A program made the position numbers and the translations under genes. The notes beneath the pieces were generated by a model that saw nothing but the letters and a program-made list of their open reading frames with translations, ran no database searches and had not been told where the DNA came from. Shown piece by piece: positions 1 through 5,745 of a stretch of DNA of 10,392 bases. How positions within the stretch are numbered: the first letter of the stretch is position 1; every line of letters begins with the position of its first letter. The stretch is from the NCBI GenBank assembly GCA_019424965.1, contig JAHYYL010000047.1:1-10392 (forward strand), written 5' to 3'. This DNA is from Collinsella sp. (GTDB lineage: Bacteria > Actinomycetota > Coriobacteriia > Coriobacteriales > Coriobacteriaceae).

Positions 1-361
1 GGGACCGCGGACGTCATACAGGACGTTATCGAGCTTGGTGTTTTTAGGAAAAGGACGCATGGTGGTGCTCCTTGCAATTTGAGCTGAGGGATGGGGTTCG
101 GGCTTGGAATCGTTGCGGGGTGATGATGCCTCGCCTTGATCGGCGTCGCCGGCAAGCAGCCAGGTAACATCGACCTCCAAAATACGGGCGAGCAGCTCAG
201 CCACATCGCGCCGCGGAATCGTCTTGCCGCTCACATATTGGCATCTGACTCTTGCCGAGTTTTTTGCCGAGCATCTCCGATGCGCGGATCACGTCCGACT
301 GGCGAACGTCGCGATCGGACATAGCCTGTCGCAGACGATCGCTAAACGTCTCTTGGGCCAC
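1..361 (-). pseudogene. XRE-type HTH domain fused to PLP aminotransferase, 5' part, HTH frameshifted
   Basis: The gene runs off the left edge. Translation most likely begins at GTG 361-359, because AGGAGG (372-367) lies 5 nt upstream; the ATG at 400 has no such site and falls in the operator region. The first 40 codons read as an HTH N-terminus (ETFSDRLRQAMSDRDVRQSD, then KKLGKSQM). At base 241 the frame breaks: the rest of the HTH (QYVSGKTIPRRDVAELLARI, then LEVDVTWLLAG) is in another frame from 240 onward. That frame stays open through a polar linker into MRPFPKNTKLDNVLYDVRGP, which I recognise as the N-terminus of an alanine-type class I/II aminotransferase. Such HTH-aminotransferase fusions are, from memory, known in bifidobacteria and Coriobacteriia. 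Related HTH domains usually carry one more residue (often Ser) at the break, so a 2-nt loss (or 1-nt gain) is the simplest reading. As written, the fusion protein would stop at 199-197. An assembly error is possible. Confidence 0.72.
58..73 (-). promoter_or_regulatory. Internal ribosome binding site and start codon for an HTH-less aminotransferase
   Basis: Inside the linker between the HTH and the enzyme, AAGGAG (73-68) precedes an in-frame ATG (60-58) with a 7-nt spacer. The ATG begins exactly at the aminotransferase homology (MRPFPKN). This would allow the enzyme to be made without the HTH domain, and even with the upstream frameshift. Its use is inferred. Confidence 0.5.
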
Positions 362-382
362 TAGAACCTCCTTGCTGGCAAA

Positions 383-463
383 GTTCAATTTATACAACAC
401 GAATTGAACCTGAGTTCAATTTAGGCAGCAGTATAACGCCGTGCTATTTCGAATAGTTCAATT
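383..463 (-). promoter_or_regulatory. GTTCAATT operator array over the HTH-aminotransferase promoter
   Basis: The octamer GTTCAATT occurs at 383-390, 414-421 and 456-463 on the plus strand, and as AATTGAAC at 402-409. The copies at 402-409 and 414-421 form a perfect 20-bp palindrome with a 4-bp centre; the pair 383-390/402-409 is a wider inverted repeat. On the minus strand TTGAAC (419-414) could be a -35 and TATAAA (394-389) a -10, with a 19-bp spacer, so the sites overlap the promoter. The first gene downstream encodes an HTH domain, so autorepression by that protein is the natural inference; binding by another regulator is also possible. Positions 464-524, between this array and the LysR gene, show nothing recognisable. 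Confidence 0.6.
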
Positions 464-524
464 TCAAAAATAAAATGAGCAAGACCTCGAGATTTATCCC
501 AAGGCGATAACGACGTGCACGCAT

Positions 525-1361
525 TTAGAGGTATTCGAGGAAACGAGCGGCGGCAAGCGAAACATCGGCCGTTCGATATATGGCGTTGATCTGCCGATGG
601 GGATGCCCCTCGAGCGAACGCACGGCAACATCGAACTGACAGCGACGCAAGATGAGCGCCGGAAGGATGCTCACGCCCAGGCCGTCCTCGACCATAGCCA
701 TAATCGCATAGTCATCCCAGGTTGACAGTTTTGAGCGCACCGCCAGCCCCGCCCGACGGAATAGCGGCGTAATCTCATCATCGGTACCCCGTTCCAGCAG
801 AATAAACTGCTCGTTGGCTAAATCGGCAAGAGAGACGAACTCCGCCGTGGCAAGCAACGAATCTGTCGGCACCACCGCCATCAACTCGTCGCGCGCCAAA
901 GACCGCGACGTCATGCCATTTTCTCGGGGCTCACGCGGGATAAAGCCCAGATCGCAGCGGCCCTCTGCCACCCATTGTTCAATCTCTGAGTAATCGCCCA
1001 TCAGCAACTCATAATCGACGTCCGGGTGATCGGCGCGAAAACGCGCAATCACCGGCGGCAACACGTGGGTCGCCACACTCGAAAACGTACCGATGCAGAT
1101 TTTGCCGCGCATGAGCCCGCGCATCTCATCCACCCGTCGCTGCAGGCGGCCAAACTCTTCGCATAACGCCTCGACTGCCGGCATGACCTGCTGCCCATCG
1201 GCAGAAAGCACTACGCCCTCGCGGCTTCTATCGAGCACTTTAAAGCCCCAGTCGGCCTCGAGATCGGCCACCATGCGGCTCACGCCCGACTGCGAATAGC
1301 TCAGCCGCTCGGCGGCGCGCGTAAAACTGCCGGCCCGCACCGTCTCGAGCAGCACCTGCAT
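525..1361 (-). CDS. LysR-type transcriptional regulator
   Basis: A 278-residue LysR family DNA-binding regulator. The winged HTH covers about residues 1-58 (ETVRAGSFTRAAERLSYSQS, then GVSRMVADLEADWGFKVLDR). The effector-binding domain follows from about residue 85 (GKICIGTFSSVATHVLPPVI, GRCDLGFIP, then DDYAIMAMVEDGLGVSILPA). It lies back to back with the EamA exporter at 1501, the usual arrangement for a LysR regulator and its target, so it probably controls that exporter and itself. The ligand cannot be read from sequence. The start is uncertain. ATG 1361 lacks a nearby ribosome site, while GGAGGGG at 1393-1387 lies 10 nt before an ACG (1376-1374). That ACG would give the typical LysR N-terminus xNIQKMQVLLETV. 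The ACG differs from ATG by one base and may be a non-canonical or mutated start. Confidence 0.93.
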   Translation of the reverse strand: MQVLLETVRAGSFTRAAERLSYSQSGVSRMVADLEADWGFKVLDRSREGVVLSADGQQVMPAVEALCEEFGRLQRRVDEMRGLMRGKICIGTFSSVATHVLPPVIARFRADHPDVDYELLMGDYSEIEQWVAEGRCDLGFIPREPRENGMTSRSLARDELMAVVPTDSLLATAEFVSLADLANEQFILLERGTDDEITPLFRRAGLAVRSKLSTWDDYAIMAMVEDGLGVSILPALILRRCQFDVAVRSLEGHPHRQINAIYRTADVSLAAARFLEYL

Positions 1362-1399
1362 CTTTTGAATATTCGTTTCCGCGGCACCCCTCCACCTTT

Positions 1400-1490
1400 A
1401 CATGAGTTTTTGTCATGTTATCCATGCATTATATTCGCTTTTCTTCTAAAGCCAGTTCACCCATAGTGAACATGCTCGAATATAGAGGGG
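1400..1490. promoter_or_regulatory. Divergent lysR/eamA control region with inverted repeats
   Basis: Two dyads are visible. ACATGA-N7-TCATGT lies at 1400-1418, and GTTCAC-N5-GTGAAC at 1455-1471. The second contains TTCAC-N5-GTGAA, matching the T-N11-A shape of LysR boxes. On the minus strand a consensus -10, TATAAT (1433-1428), could serve lysR, placing the second dyad near its -35. On the plus strand TATAGA (1481-1486) is a candidate -10 for the exporter. GAGGGG (1485-1490) is its ribosome site, 10 nt before ATG 1501. That regulator and sites belong together is inferred from position and shape. Confidence 0.5.
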
Positions 1491-1500
1491 ATGTCAGCAC

Positions 1501-2412
1501 ATGAACAACGGATTGTTTACGTACTTAGCAGCATTGCTATTGTTTGGCTCCAACGGCATCATCGCCGCTGCCATCGCGCTGCCGAGCTCCGATATCGTAC
1601 TGTTGCGCACGTTTTTGGGCGCTCTCACCCTTGCCGCCGTCCTCTTCATAACCAAGCGCCATAACCTGCAGGCTCCGTCTCGCCCCCGCGAGGCCGCAGC
1701 GCTCATCGTCTCGGGCGCCGCGCTGGGCGCCAGCTGGATTTTCCTGTTCCGCGCCTATCAGACGATCGGCGTTGGTATCTCCTCGCTGTTGTATTACTGT
1801 GGCCCCATCATCGTTATGGCCCTCTCCCCGCTCATTTTTGGCGAAAAGCTGACCGGCAGCAAAATCGCCGGCTTTATCGCCGTCGCCTGCGGTGCTTTTC
1901 TCATTGCAGCGCAAGGTCTAGGCGGCAATATGCCCATTGCGGGCATCGTCTGTGGAATCGCCTCGGCCTTCTGCTATGCATTGATGGTCATCGCCAGCAA
2001 GGGTGCGCCTCACATCGAGGGCCTCGAGAACTCCGCACTCCAAGTGAGCGCCGCCTTTGTGACCGCACTGGCCCTCACCCTCATCACGCAGGGCGCTCCC
2101 TCGTTCCTGTCCGCCGGCGTCGCCGCCAGTATTGATTGGCGCGCCGTCGCTATGCTCGGCGTCGTCAACACCGGCATTGGTTGCCTGCTCTACTTTAGCG
2201 CCGTCGCCAAGCTGCCCGTCCAGACCGTCGCCGTCGTCGGCTACCTCGAGCCGCTTTCGGCGGTCGTGTTCTCGGCCGCCCTTTTGGGTGAAGCCATAAC
2301 ACCGGTCCGCCTGATGGGCGCCGCGCTTATCATCGGCGGCGCGATTTTTTGCGAACTCGCCGGCAGACGCGCAAACGCCAAGGCCGGCATCGCCCAGGCG
2401 GCACGCGCTTAA
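1501..2412 (+). CDS. EamA/DMT-superfamily transporter
   Basis: A 303-residue integral membrane protein of the drug/metabolite transporter superfamily, normal in length, with about ten hydrophobic helices arranged as two EamA repeats. The repeat signatures are visible at the end of each half: YYCGPIIVMALSPLIFGEKL, then TGSKIAGFIAVACGAFLI in the first, and VVGYLEPLSAVVFSAALLGE, then AITPVRLMGAALIIGGAI in the second. The short C-terminus is polar and basic (AGRRANAKAGIAQAARA). Family members mostly export amino acids, metabolites or drugs; the substrate here is unknown. ATG 1501 is preceded by GAGGGG. The divergent LysR gene is the likely regulator. It is convergent with the bile-salt-hydrolase-like gene, ending 102 bp from its end. 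Confidence 0.93.
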   Translation: MNNGLFTYLAALLLFGSNGIIAAAIALPSSDIVLLRTFLGALTLAAVLFITKRHNLQAPSRPREAAALIVSGAALGASWIFLFRAYQTIGVGISSLLYYCGPIIVMALSPLIFGEKLTGSKIAGFIAVACGAFLIAAQGLGGNMPIAGIVCGIASAFCYALMVIASKGAPHIEGLENSALQVSAAFVTALALTLITQGAPSFLSAGVAASIDWRAVAMLGVVNTGIGCLLYFSAVAKLPVQTVAVVGYLEPLSAVVFSAALLGEAITPVRLMGAALIIGGAIFCELAGRRANAKAGIAQAARA

Positions 2413-2416
2413 GGGA

Positions 2417-2463
2417 CATTTTCTCGGGGCGCATGCGGGATAAAGCCCAGGTCGCAGCGCCCC
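2417..2463 (-). pseudogene. Remnant of a second LysR-type gene
   Basis: These 47 bases match 917-963, inside the LysR gene, at about 43 positions and in the same orientation. The match covers the effector-domain segment. Read on the minus strand, the fragment gives GRCDLGFIPHAPRENVP and then a TAA; the intact gene reads GRCDLGFIPREPRENGM. Just upstream in the same frame it also reads ISREVQ, which is LysR-like but not detectably similar in DNA. The flanks are otherwise unrelated. The simplest explanation is a decayed paralogous lysR lying downstream of the exporter; a short copied fragment is the alternative. Confidence 0.5.
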
Positions 2464-2491
2464 TGCACCTCACGGGAGATGCAGGGCCGCT
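2456..2491 (+). terminator. Imperfect hairpin between the convergent eamA and bsh genes
   Basis: Arm AGCGCCCCTGCAC (2456-2468) pairs with ATGCAGGGCCGCT (2479-2491) except at two positions, with a 10-nt loop. The core CCCTGCA/TGCAGGG is perfect. Only a short TTT run follows on the plus strand and none on the minus strand, so it is at best a weak terminator for the exporter. It competes with a second possible stem, GGGGCGC (2426-2432)/GCGCCCC, which lies within the LysR remnant. Confidence 0.35.
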
Positions 2492-2514
2492 TTGCATTGC
2501 AGTGAAGCTATCGG

Positions 2515-3480
2515 CTACGAGCGGCGCGGCTCGGGAACCACGAGCCTATCGGAGCTCGCGCCCTCGGCATCCATCAGGCTCACGTAGCGAATCGACGGAT
2601 CCCCATACATCGCGTAGTAATAATTGCCCGTGCGCGCGCTAAAGCATCCGGTGTAGATAGTCTTCTCGAACTTGCCATCGCCCATCCTGGACGCTCCCTC
2701 GATCATCACCACGCCCTCGAGCGAGCGGAACATGCGAACGACGTTTTCGGTCTCGCTCTCCTTTTGTGGGTAATTGGCATTGAGGTACGCCGCCTTTACA
2801 AAACGGCTCGGCGAATAGCAATCGCCCGGAATGCCGCGCATGCCGGCACCGGCTCCATAGGGCTTAAGCTCGGCGCCACGCCATGTCGCCGTCTGCGGAA
2901 AATCGCTTGTGGCGGTGATATAGGTGCGGAGGTTTTCCATGTGCCACGGGAAGGTGGGCTGATTGGCGAGGGTGTCGACCGGATCGCCGTATACATGCAG
3001 GCCGTCAGCCATCATCTCGACCACGATGCTACGCTGGCTGTCGCCGATAATCCAATGGAGCAGCGACACGCCCAGCCCCTCTCCGGCAGATTTGGCGACA
3101 ATCACCGTATCGCGCAGCGCAGCCTCGACCTCATCGACCGTCGAGAACGTCGCTGCCACCCACAGGGGAAACTCATAGGCCGCGATATTGGTCTTGCCGT
3201 CGACAGGGTCCTCGGCATACTCGGCATAACCCGGGAAATTGAGACCCGCCACGGCAAGGCCTGCATCGTTGCCGCAATCGAAGAACATAGGGTAGTTCTT
3301 GTAATCGATGCACATACCGATCACCGCGTGTGCCGCTGTCGCGTCGTCGATAAACGAATACGGAATGTGAAACCCGCGCGGCATCACGCGAACCTGTTGG
3401 CCGTAGTCAAAGCTCCAGTCGAGATTGCGGCCCAGATACATGTGGCCAGAATTATCGGTAAATCGAATACTCGTACACAT
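2515..3480 (-). CDS. bsh: Choloylglycine hydrolase family protein, probable bile salt hydrolase
   Basis: A 321-residue Ntn hydrolase that probably cleaves the amide of glycine- or taurine-conjugated bile acids in the cytoplasm; no signal peptide is visible. The start is ATG 3480, with AGGAGG 4 nt upstream, which puts the nucleophile Cys at position 2 (MCTSIRF) for unmasking by Met removal. The longer frame back to 3543 would bury that Cys. Family catalytic and binding residues are all present: Cys2, Arg18 and Asp21 (GRNLDWSF), Asn81 (GLNFPGYA), Asn173 (ANQPTFPWHMENLRTY) and Arg226 (SPSRFVKAA). Asn81 favours a bile salt hydrolase over penicillin V acylase, where Tyr is usual. The loop before Arg226 reads YGAGAGMRGIPGD; its GAG fits the G-x-G type I recall as linked to glycine conjugates. 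It is separated from the upstream deformylase-like gene by a strong terminator, so it needs its own promoter; I cannot place one confidently at 3481-3540. Confidence 0.9.
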   Translation of the reverse strand: MCTSIRFTDNSGHMYLGRNLDWSFDYGQQVRVMPRGFHIPYSFIDDATAAHAVIGMCIDYKNYPMFFDCGNDAGLAVAGLNFPGYAEYAEDPVDGKTNIAAYEFPLWVAATFSTVDEVEAALRDTVIVAKSAGEGLGVSLLHWIIGDSQRSIVVEMMADGLHVYGDPVDTLANQPTFPWHMENLRTYITATSDFPQTATWRGAELKPYGAGAGMRGIPGDCYSPSRFVKAAYLNANYPQKESETENVVRMFRSLEGVVMIEGASRMGDGKFEKTIYTGCFSARTGNYYYAMYGDPSIRYVSLMDAEGASSDRLVVPEPRRS

Positions 3481-3543
3481 AGCGCCTCCTAGCTTTACGT
3501 TCTTGCTAATTTCATTGTCTCCAAACAAAAAGGCGCTAAACAC

Positions 3544-3579
3544 AAAAGCCCGGACATGACAACAATGTCATGCCCGGGC
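3544..3579 (-). terminator. Rho-independent terminator of the deformylase-family gene
   Basis: On the minus strand a 13-bp stem, GCCCGGGCATGAC (3579-3567) with GTCATGTCCGGGC (3560-3548), closes a 6-nt loop and is followed by TTTT (3547-3544). The only imperfection is a G-U wobble on the minus-strand RNA, which would be an A-C mismatch on the plus strand. It therefore fits the minus-strand gene ending at 3612. Confidence 0.88.
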
Positions 3580-3611
3580 CAAAAGAGACGAAGTGCGGTG
3601 CTTTGGTCCCC

Positions 3612-4031
3612 TTAGACCAACTTTCCAAGACAGTGGTCAATCATGTGTTGAATCATCTGCGCCTCGAAGCCCACAAAGTCCTGCTTGCGCTCGCGCATCT
3701 TGCCGTCGACGATCACGTCATAAGCGACCTTGCACTTGATATAGCGCGTGGACTTGGTGACCTCCTCGTGCGTCAGGCAGCTCTCCTCCATCTTGCTGGC
3801 ACCCAGGCCAAACACCAGACGGGGGTTGTAGAGCACGTGGGGCTCGCCGGCGTCGTCCAGGTAGACGCAGACCTTCTTGGTAACGCCAATCTGGTTAGCG
3901 GCAAGGCAGCCGGCATCGTCGAGCGACTTGATGGTATCGATCAGGTCCTGAGCAACCGACTCGTCCTCGACGGTCGCAACCTCGCAACGCTGGGACAGGA
4001 TAGTCTCGTCGTGGCAAAGCTCTTTAATCAT
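3612..4031 (-). CDS. def: Peptide deformylase family protein lacking the catalytic glutamate
   Basis: A 139-residue protein, shorter than a typical deformylase (about 150-200). The family removes the formyl group from nascent peptides using a metal held by one Cys and two His. ATG 4031 is chosen because GGAGG lies 5 nt upstream; the ATG at 4043 has no ribosome site. Motif I is degenerate (AGCLAANQ, residues 40-47, for GxGxAAxQ). Motif II is ESCLT (84-88 region; Cys85, for EGCLS). Motif III is QHMIDH (128-133), where HExDH is expected. All three metal ligands (Cys85, His129, His133) remain, but the general acid/base Glu is Met130. Short degenerate paralogues of deformylase occur in anaerobic Gram-positives, so this may be an accessory or inactive form, with the housekeeping enzyme elsewhere. 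TATACT (4070-4065) is a candidate -10. Confidence 0.85.
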   Translation of the reverse strand: MIKELCHDETILSQRCEVATVEDESVAQDLIDTIKSLDDAGCLAANQIGVTKKVCVYLDDAGEPHVLYNPRLVFGLGASKMEESCLTHEEVTKSTRYIKCKVAYDVIVDGKMRERKQDFVGFEAQMIQHMIDHCLGKLV

Positions 4032-4122
4032 ACGTTCCTCCATAGGGGTCGTTGTAACCGCTTAAGTATACGGTACCTACACATTTTCATGCGAATAATA
4101 CCGTCCGTCTGCTACAAAGCGC

Positions 4123-4209
4123 CGAACTTCAACACGCGAGGAACATCAATCTTTCAAAGGCGATATAGTAGTTAAGTTCGTGTCAATCGGCCTAAACTCG
4201 GGGCCGAAC
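4123..4209 (+). promoter_or_regulatory. Candidate promoter and leader of the purine permease
   Basis: TATAGT (4164-4169) is a possible -10 without a good -35. CGAACTT (4123-4129) and AAGTTCG (4174-4180) form a 7-bp dyad around it, and a third CGAAC core lies at 4205-4209. Just before the ribosome site, TCGGCC (4187-4192) can pair with GGCCGA (4202-4207). I looked for a purine riboswitch, since such permeases often have one, and saw no recognisable core. Confidence 0.3.
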
Positions 4210-4224
4210 AAGGAAAGGGTATGC

Positions 4225-5538
4225 ATGGACGAACTATTTCACGTCAGTGAGCGCAAGTCCACAATCGGGACCGAACTTCGCGCTGGACTGACAACATTCC
4301 TGGCGATGGCCTACATCATCGCCGTCAACCCCGCAGTGCTCTCGGGCGCTGGCATCGATGCGGGAGCGCTCGCCTGCGCCACCTGCCTGGGCGCCGGCAT
4401 CATGACCATCTGCATGGGCATCTTCGCCAACCGCCCGCTCGCCTGCGCGTCGGGCCTGGGCATCAACGCCATGATCGCGAGCATCACCACCACCATGTGC
4501 GGCGGTGACTGGCACGTTGCCATGAGCGTTATCTTCCTCGAAGGTATCGTCATCTTGCTGCTCGTCCTTTGCGGCCTGCGCGAGGCCATCATGGACGCCA
4601 TCCCCGTGGTCCTGCGCCACGCCATCTCGGTGGGTCTGGGCCTGTTTATCGCCATGATCGGCCTGTGCGACGCCGGCATCATCACCGCTGGCGCCGGTAC
4701 GCTCGTCGGCTTGGGCGACATCACCTCCCCCACCTTTATCGTCGGCATCATCTCCATCATCGTGACGGTTGCCCTGGCTTCCCGCAACGTGCCGGGCTCG
4801 CTGCTCATCGGCATCATCGTTGCCGTTATCGCCGGTATCCCGCTGGGCGTCACCCATGCGCCCGAGGGCCTCATCGCACCGCTCGACTTCTCGACCTTTG
4901 GCGCCCCGTTTGCCAGCACCGCCGACGGCAACATGGCCATCGTGAAGGTTCTGACCGACCCGATGCTGCTCGTCGTTGCCTTCTCGCTGCTCATGAGTGA
5001 CTTCTTCGACACCATGGGCACCGCGATGGCCGTCGCCAAGCAGGGCGAGTTCTTGACCGAGGACGGCAATGTCGAGGACATCCGTCCCATCCTGGTCGTC
5101 GACTCCGTGGCCGCTGCTGCCGGTGGCTTTATGGGCGTCTCCTCCATCACTACCTTCGTCGAGTCCACCTCTGGCGCTGCCGACGGTGGCCGCACGGGCC
5201 TCACCTCTGTCACCACCGGCGTGCTGTTCATTCTCGCCGCGTTCTTCTCCCCCATCGTCACCATCGTTTCCAGCGCCGCCACCTGCGGTGCTCTGGTCTA
5301 CGTCGGTTACCTCATGATGAGCGAGGCCTCCGAGATCGACTGGTCCGACGTGTCGCAGGGTTTCCCGGCGTTCATGATTGTCGCCGGCGTGCCCTTCACT
5401 TACTCCATCTCTGCCGGCATTGGCCTGGGCTTTATCGCCTACGTGATCGTCGCGCTCTTTAAGGGCGAGGCCTCCAAGATCAAGCCGCTCATGTGGATCG
5501 CAGCCCTCGCCTTCCTCGTCTACTTCTTTGTAGCGTAG
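4225..5538 (+). CDS. NCS2 family purine permease (AzgA-like)
   Basis: A 437-residue polytopic membrane transporter of the nucleobase/cation symporter-2 family, AzgA/PbuG branch, predicted to import adenine, guanine or hypoxanthine with protons. Family signatures are strong: GLTTFLAMAYIIAVNP near the N-terminus, ACASGLGINAMIA, DFFDTMGTAMAVAKQGEF starting at Asp259, and ESTSGAADGGRTGLTSVTTG starting at Glu313. The Asp259 and Glu313 regions correspond to the substrate-facing helices in this fold. Start: ATG 4225 follows AAGGAAAGG at good spacing; the GTG at 4180 has none. Length and C-terminus (MWIAALAFLVYFFVA) are normal. The last 14 codons, stop and terminator recur at 7541-7650 as part of a tandem duplication. 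The divergent neighbour is the deformylase homologue. Confidence 0.95.
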   Translation: MDELFHVSERKSTIGTELRAGLTTFLAMAYIIAVNPAVLSGAGIDAGALACATCLGAGIMTICMGIFANRPLACASGLGINAMIASITTTMCGGDWHVAMSVIFLEGIVILLLVLCGLREAIMDAIPVVLRHAISVGLGLFIAMIGLCDAGIITAGAGTLVGLGDITSPTFIVGIISIIVTVALASRNVPGSLLIGIIVAVIAGIPLGVTHAPEGLIAPLDFSTFGAPFASTADGNMAIVKVLTDPMLLVVAFSLLMSDFFDTMGTAMAVAKQGEFLTEDGNVEDIRPILVVDSVAAAAGGFMGVSSITTFVESTSGAADGGRTGLTSVTTGVLFILAAFFSPIVTIVSSAATCGALVYVGYLMMSEASEIDWSDVSQGFPAFMIVAGVPFTYSISAGIGLGFIAYVIVALFKGEASKIKPLMWIAALAFLVYFFVA

Positions 5539-5561
5539 GCGCAAGATTCGCAATACCAAAC

Positions 5562-5605
5562 AGCAAAGCGCGGAGTCGCATCGAGCGGCTCCGCGCTTTG
5601 CTTTT
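5562..5605 (+). terminator. Rho-independent terminator of the purine permease
   Basis: A perfect 14-bp stem, AGCAAAGCGCGGAG (5562-5575) with CTCCGCGCTTTGCT (5589-5602), is followed by TTTT. It should isolate the surface-protein gene downstream, which therefore needs its own promoter. Confidence 0.92.
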
Positions 5606-5648
5606 AAAGCCAGGCACCACACGGACGCGCGATGTATTGCTTCGCAAG

Positions 5649-5745
5649 TTTTGGACGTTTTGCTCTCCAAACGGCACTACCGACGGCTACATCCTGCAGA
5701 TATGCTGGATATAACCGCATAGGCCCTATGAGGATGGGAGTAACC
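5649..5745 (+). promoter_or_regulatory. Conserved leader of surface-protein gene 1
   Basis: These 97 bases match 7693-7789, upstream of the paralogue, at about 83 positions without gaps, whereas the preceding spacers (5606-5648 and 7651-7692) barely align. Conserved blocks include CTCCAAACGGCACTACCG and the dyad CATAGG-C-CCTATG (5718-5730). GGGAG precedes ATG 5746 by 5 nt. TATAAC (5710-5715 region) could be a -10 here but is not kept in the second copy. Promoter, operator or structured leader RNA are all possible. Confidence 0.45.

Noticed and set aside
1240..1425. 61-residue frame overlapping the LysR start
   Set aside because: It overlaps the HTH coding region in another frame and has no homology.
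2764..3492. 242-residue open frame opposite the bile salt hydrolase
   Set aside because: It has no recognisable domain or ribosome site and lies wholly over a well-supported gene.
3481..3543. Upstream start for the bile salt hydrolase
   Set aside because: It would displace the required N-terminal Cys and begins against the deformylase terminator; AGGAGG precedes ATG 3480.
4032..4043. ATG 4043 as deformylase start
   Set aside because: The only good ribosome site (GGAGG) overlaps this codon and serves ATG 4031.
4044..4224. Purine riboswitch upstream of the permease
   Set aside because: I looked for the conserved pairing and loop sequences of the purine aptamer and did not find them.
4234..5670. 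478-residue open frame opposite the purine permease
   Set aside because: Its composition (Asp, Gly, His, Arg-rich, low complexity) is typical of an antisense shadow in a GC-rich gene, and it runs through the permease terminator. The permease frame has full family homology.
5632..5745. N-terminal extension of surface protein 1 (and the like at 7628-7789)
   Set aside because: The frame is open in both copies, but differences are not biased to third codon positions, and the ribosome site lies immediately before ATG 5746/7790.
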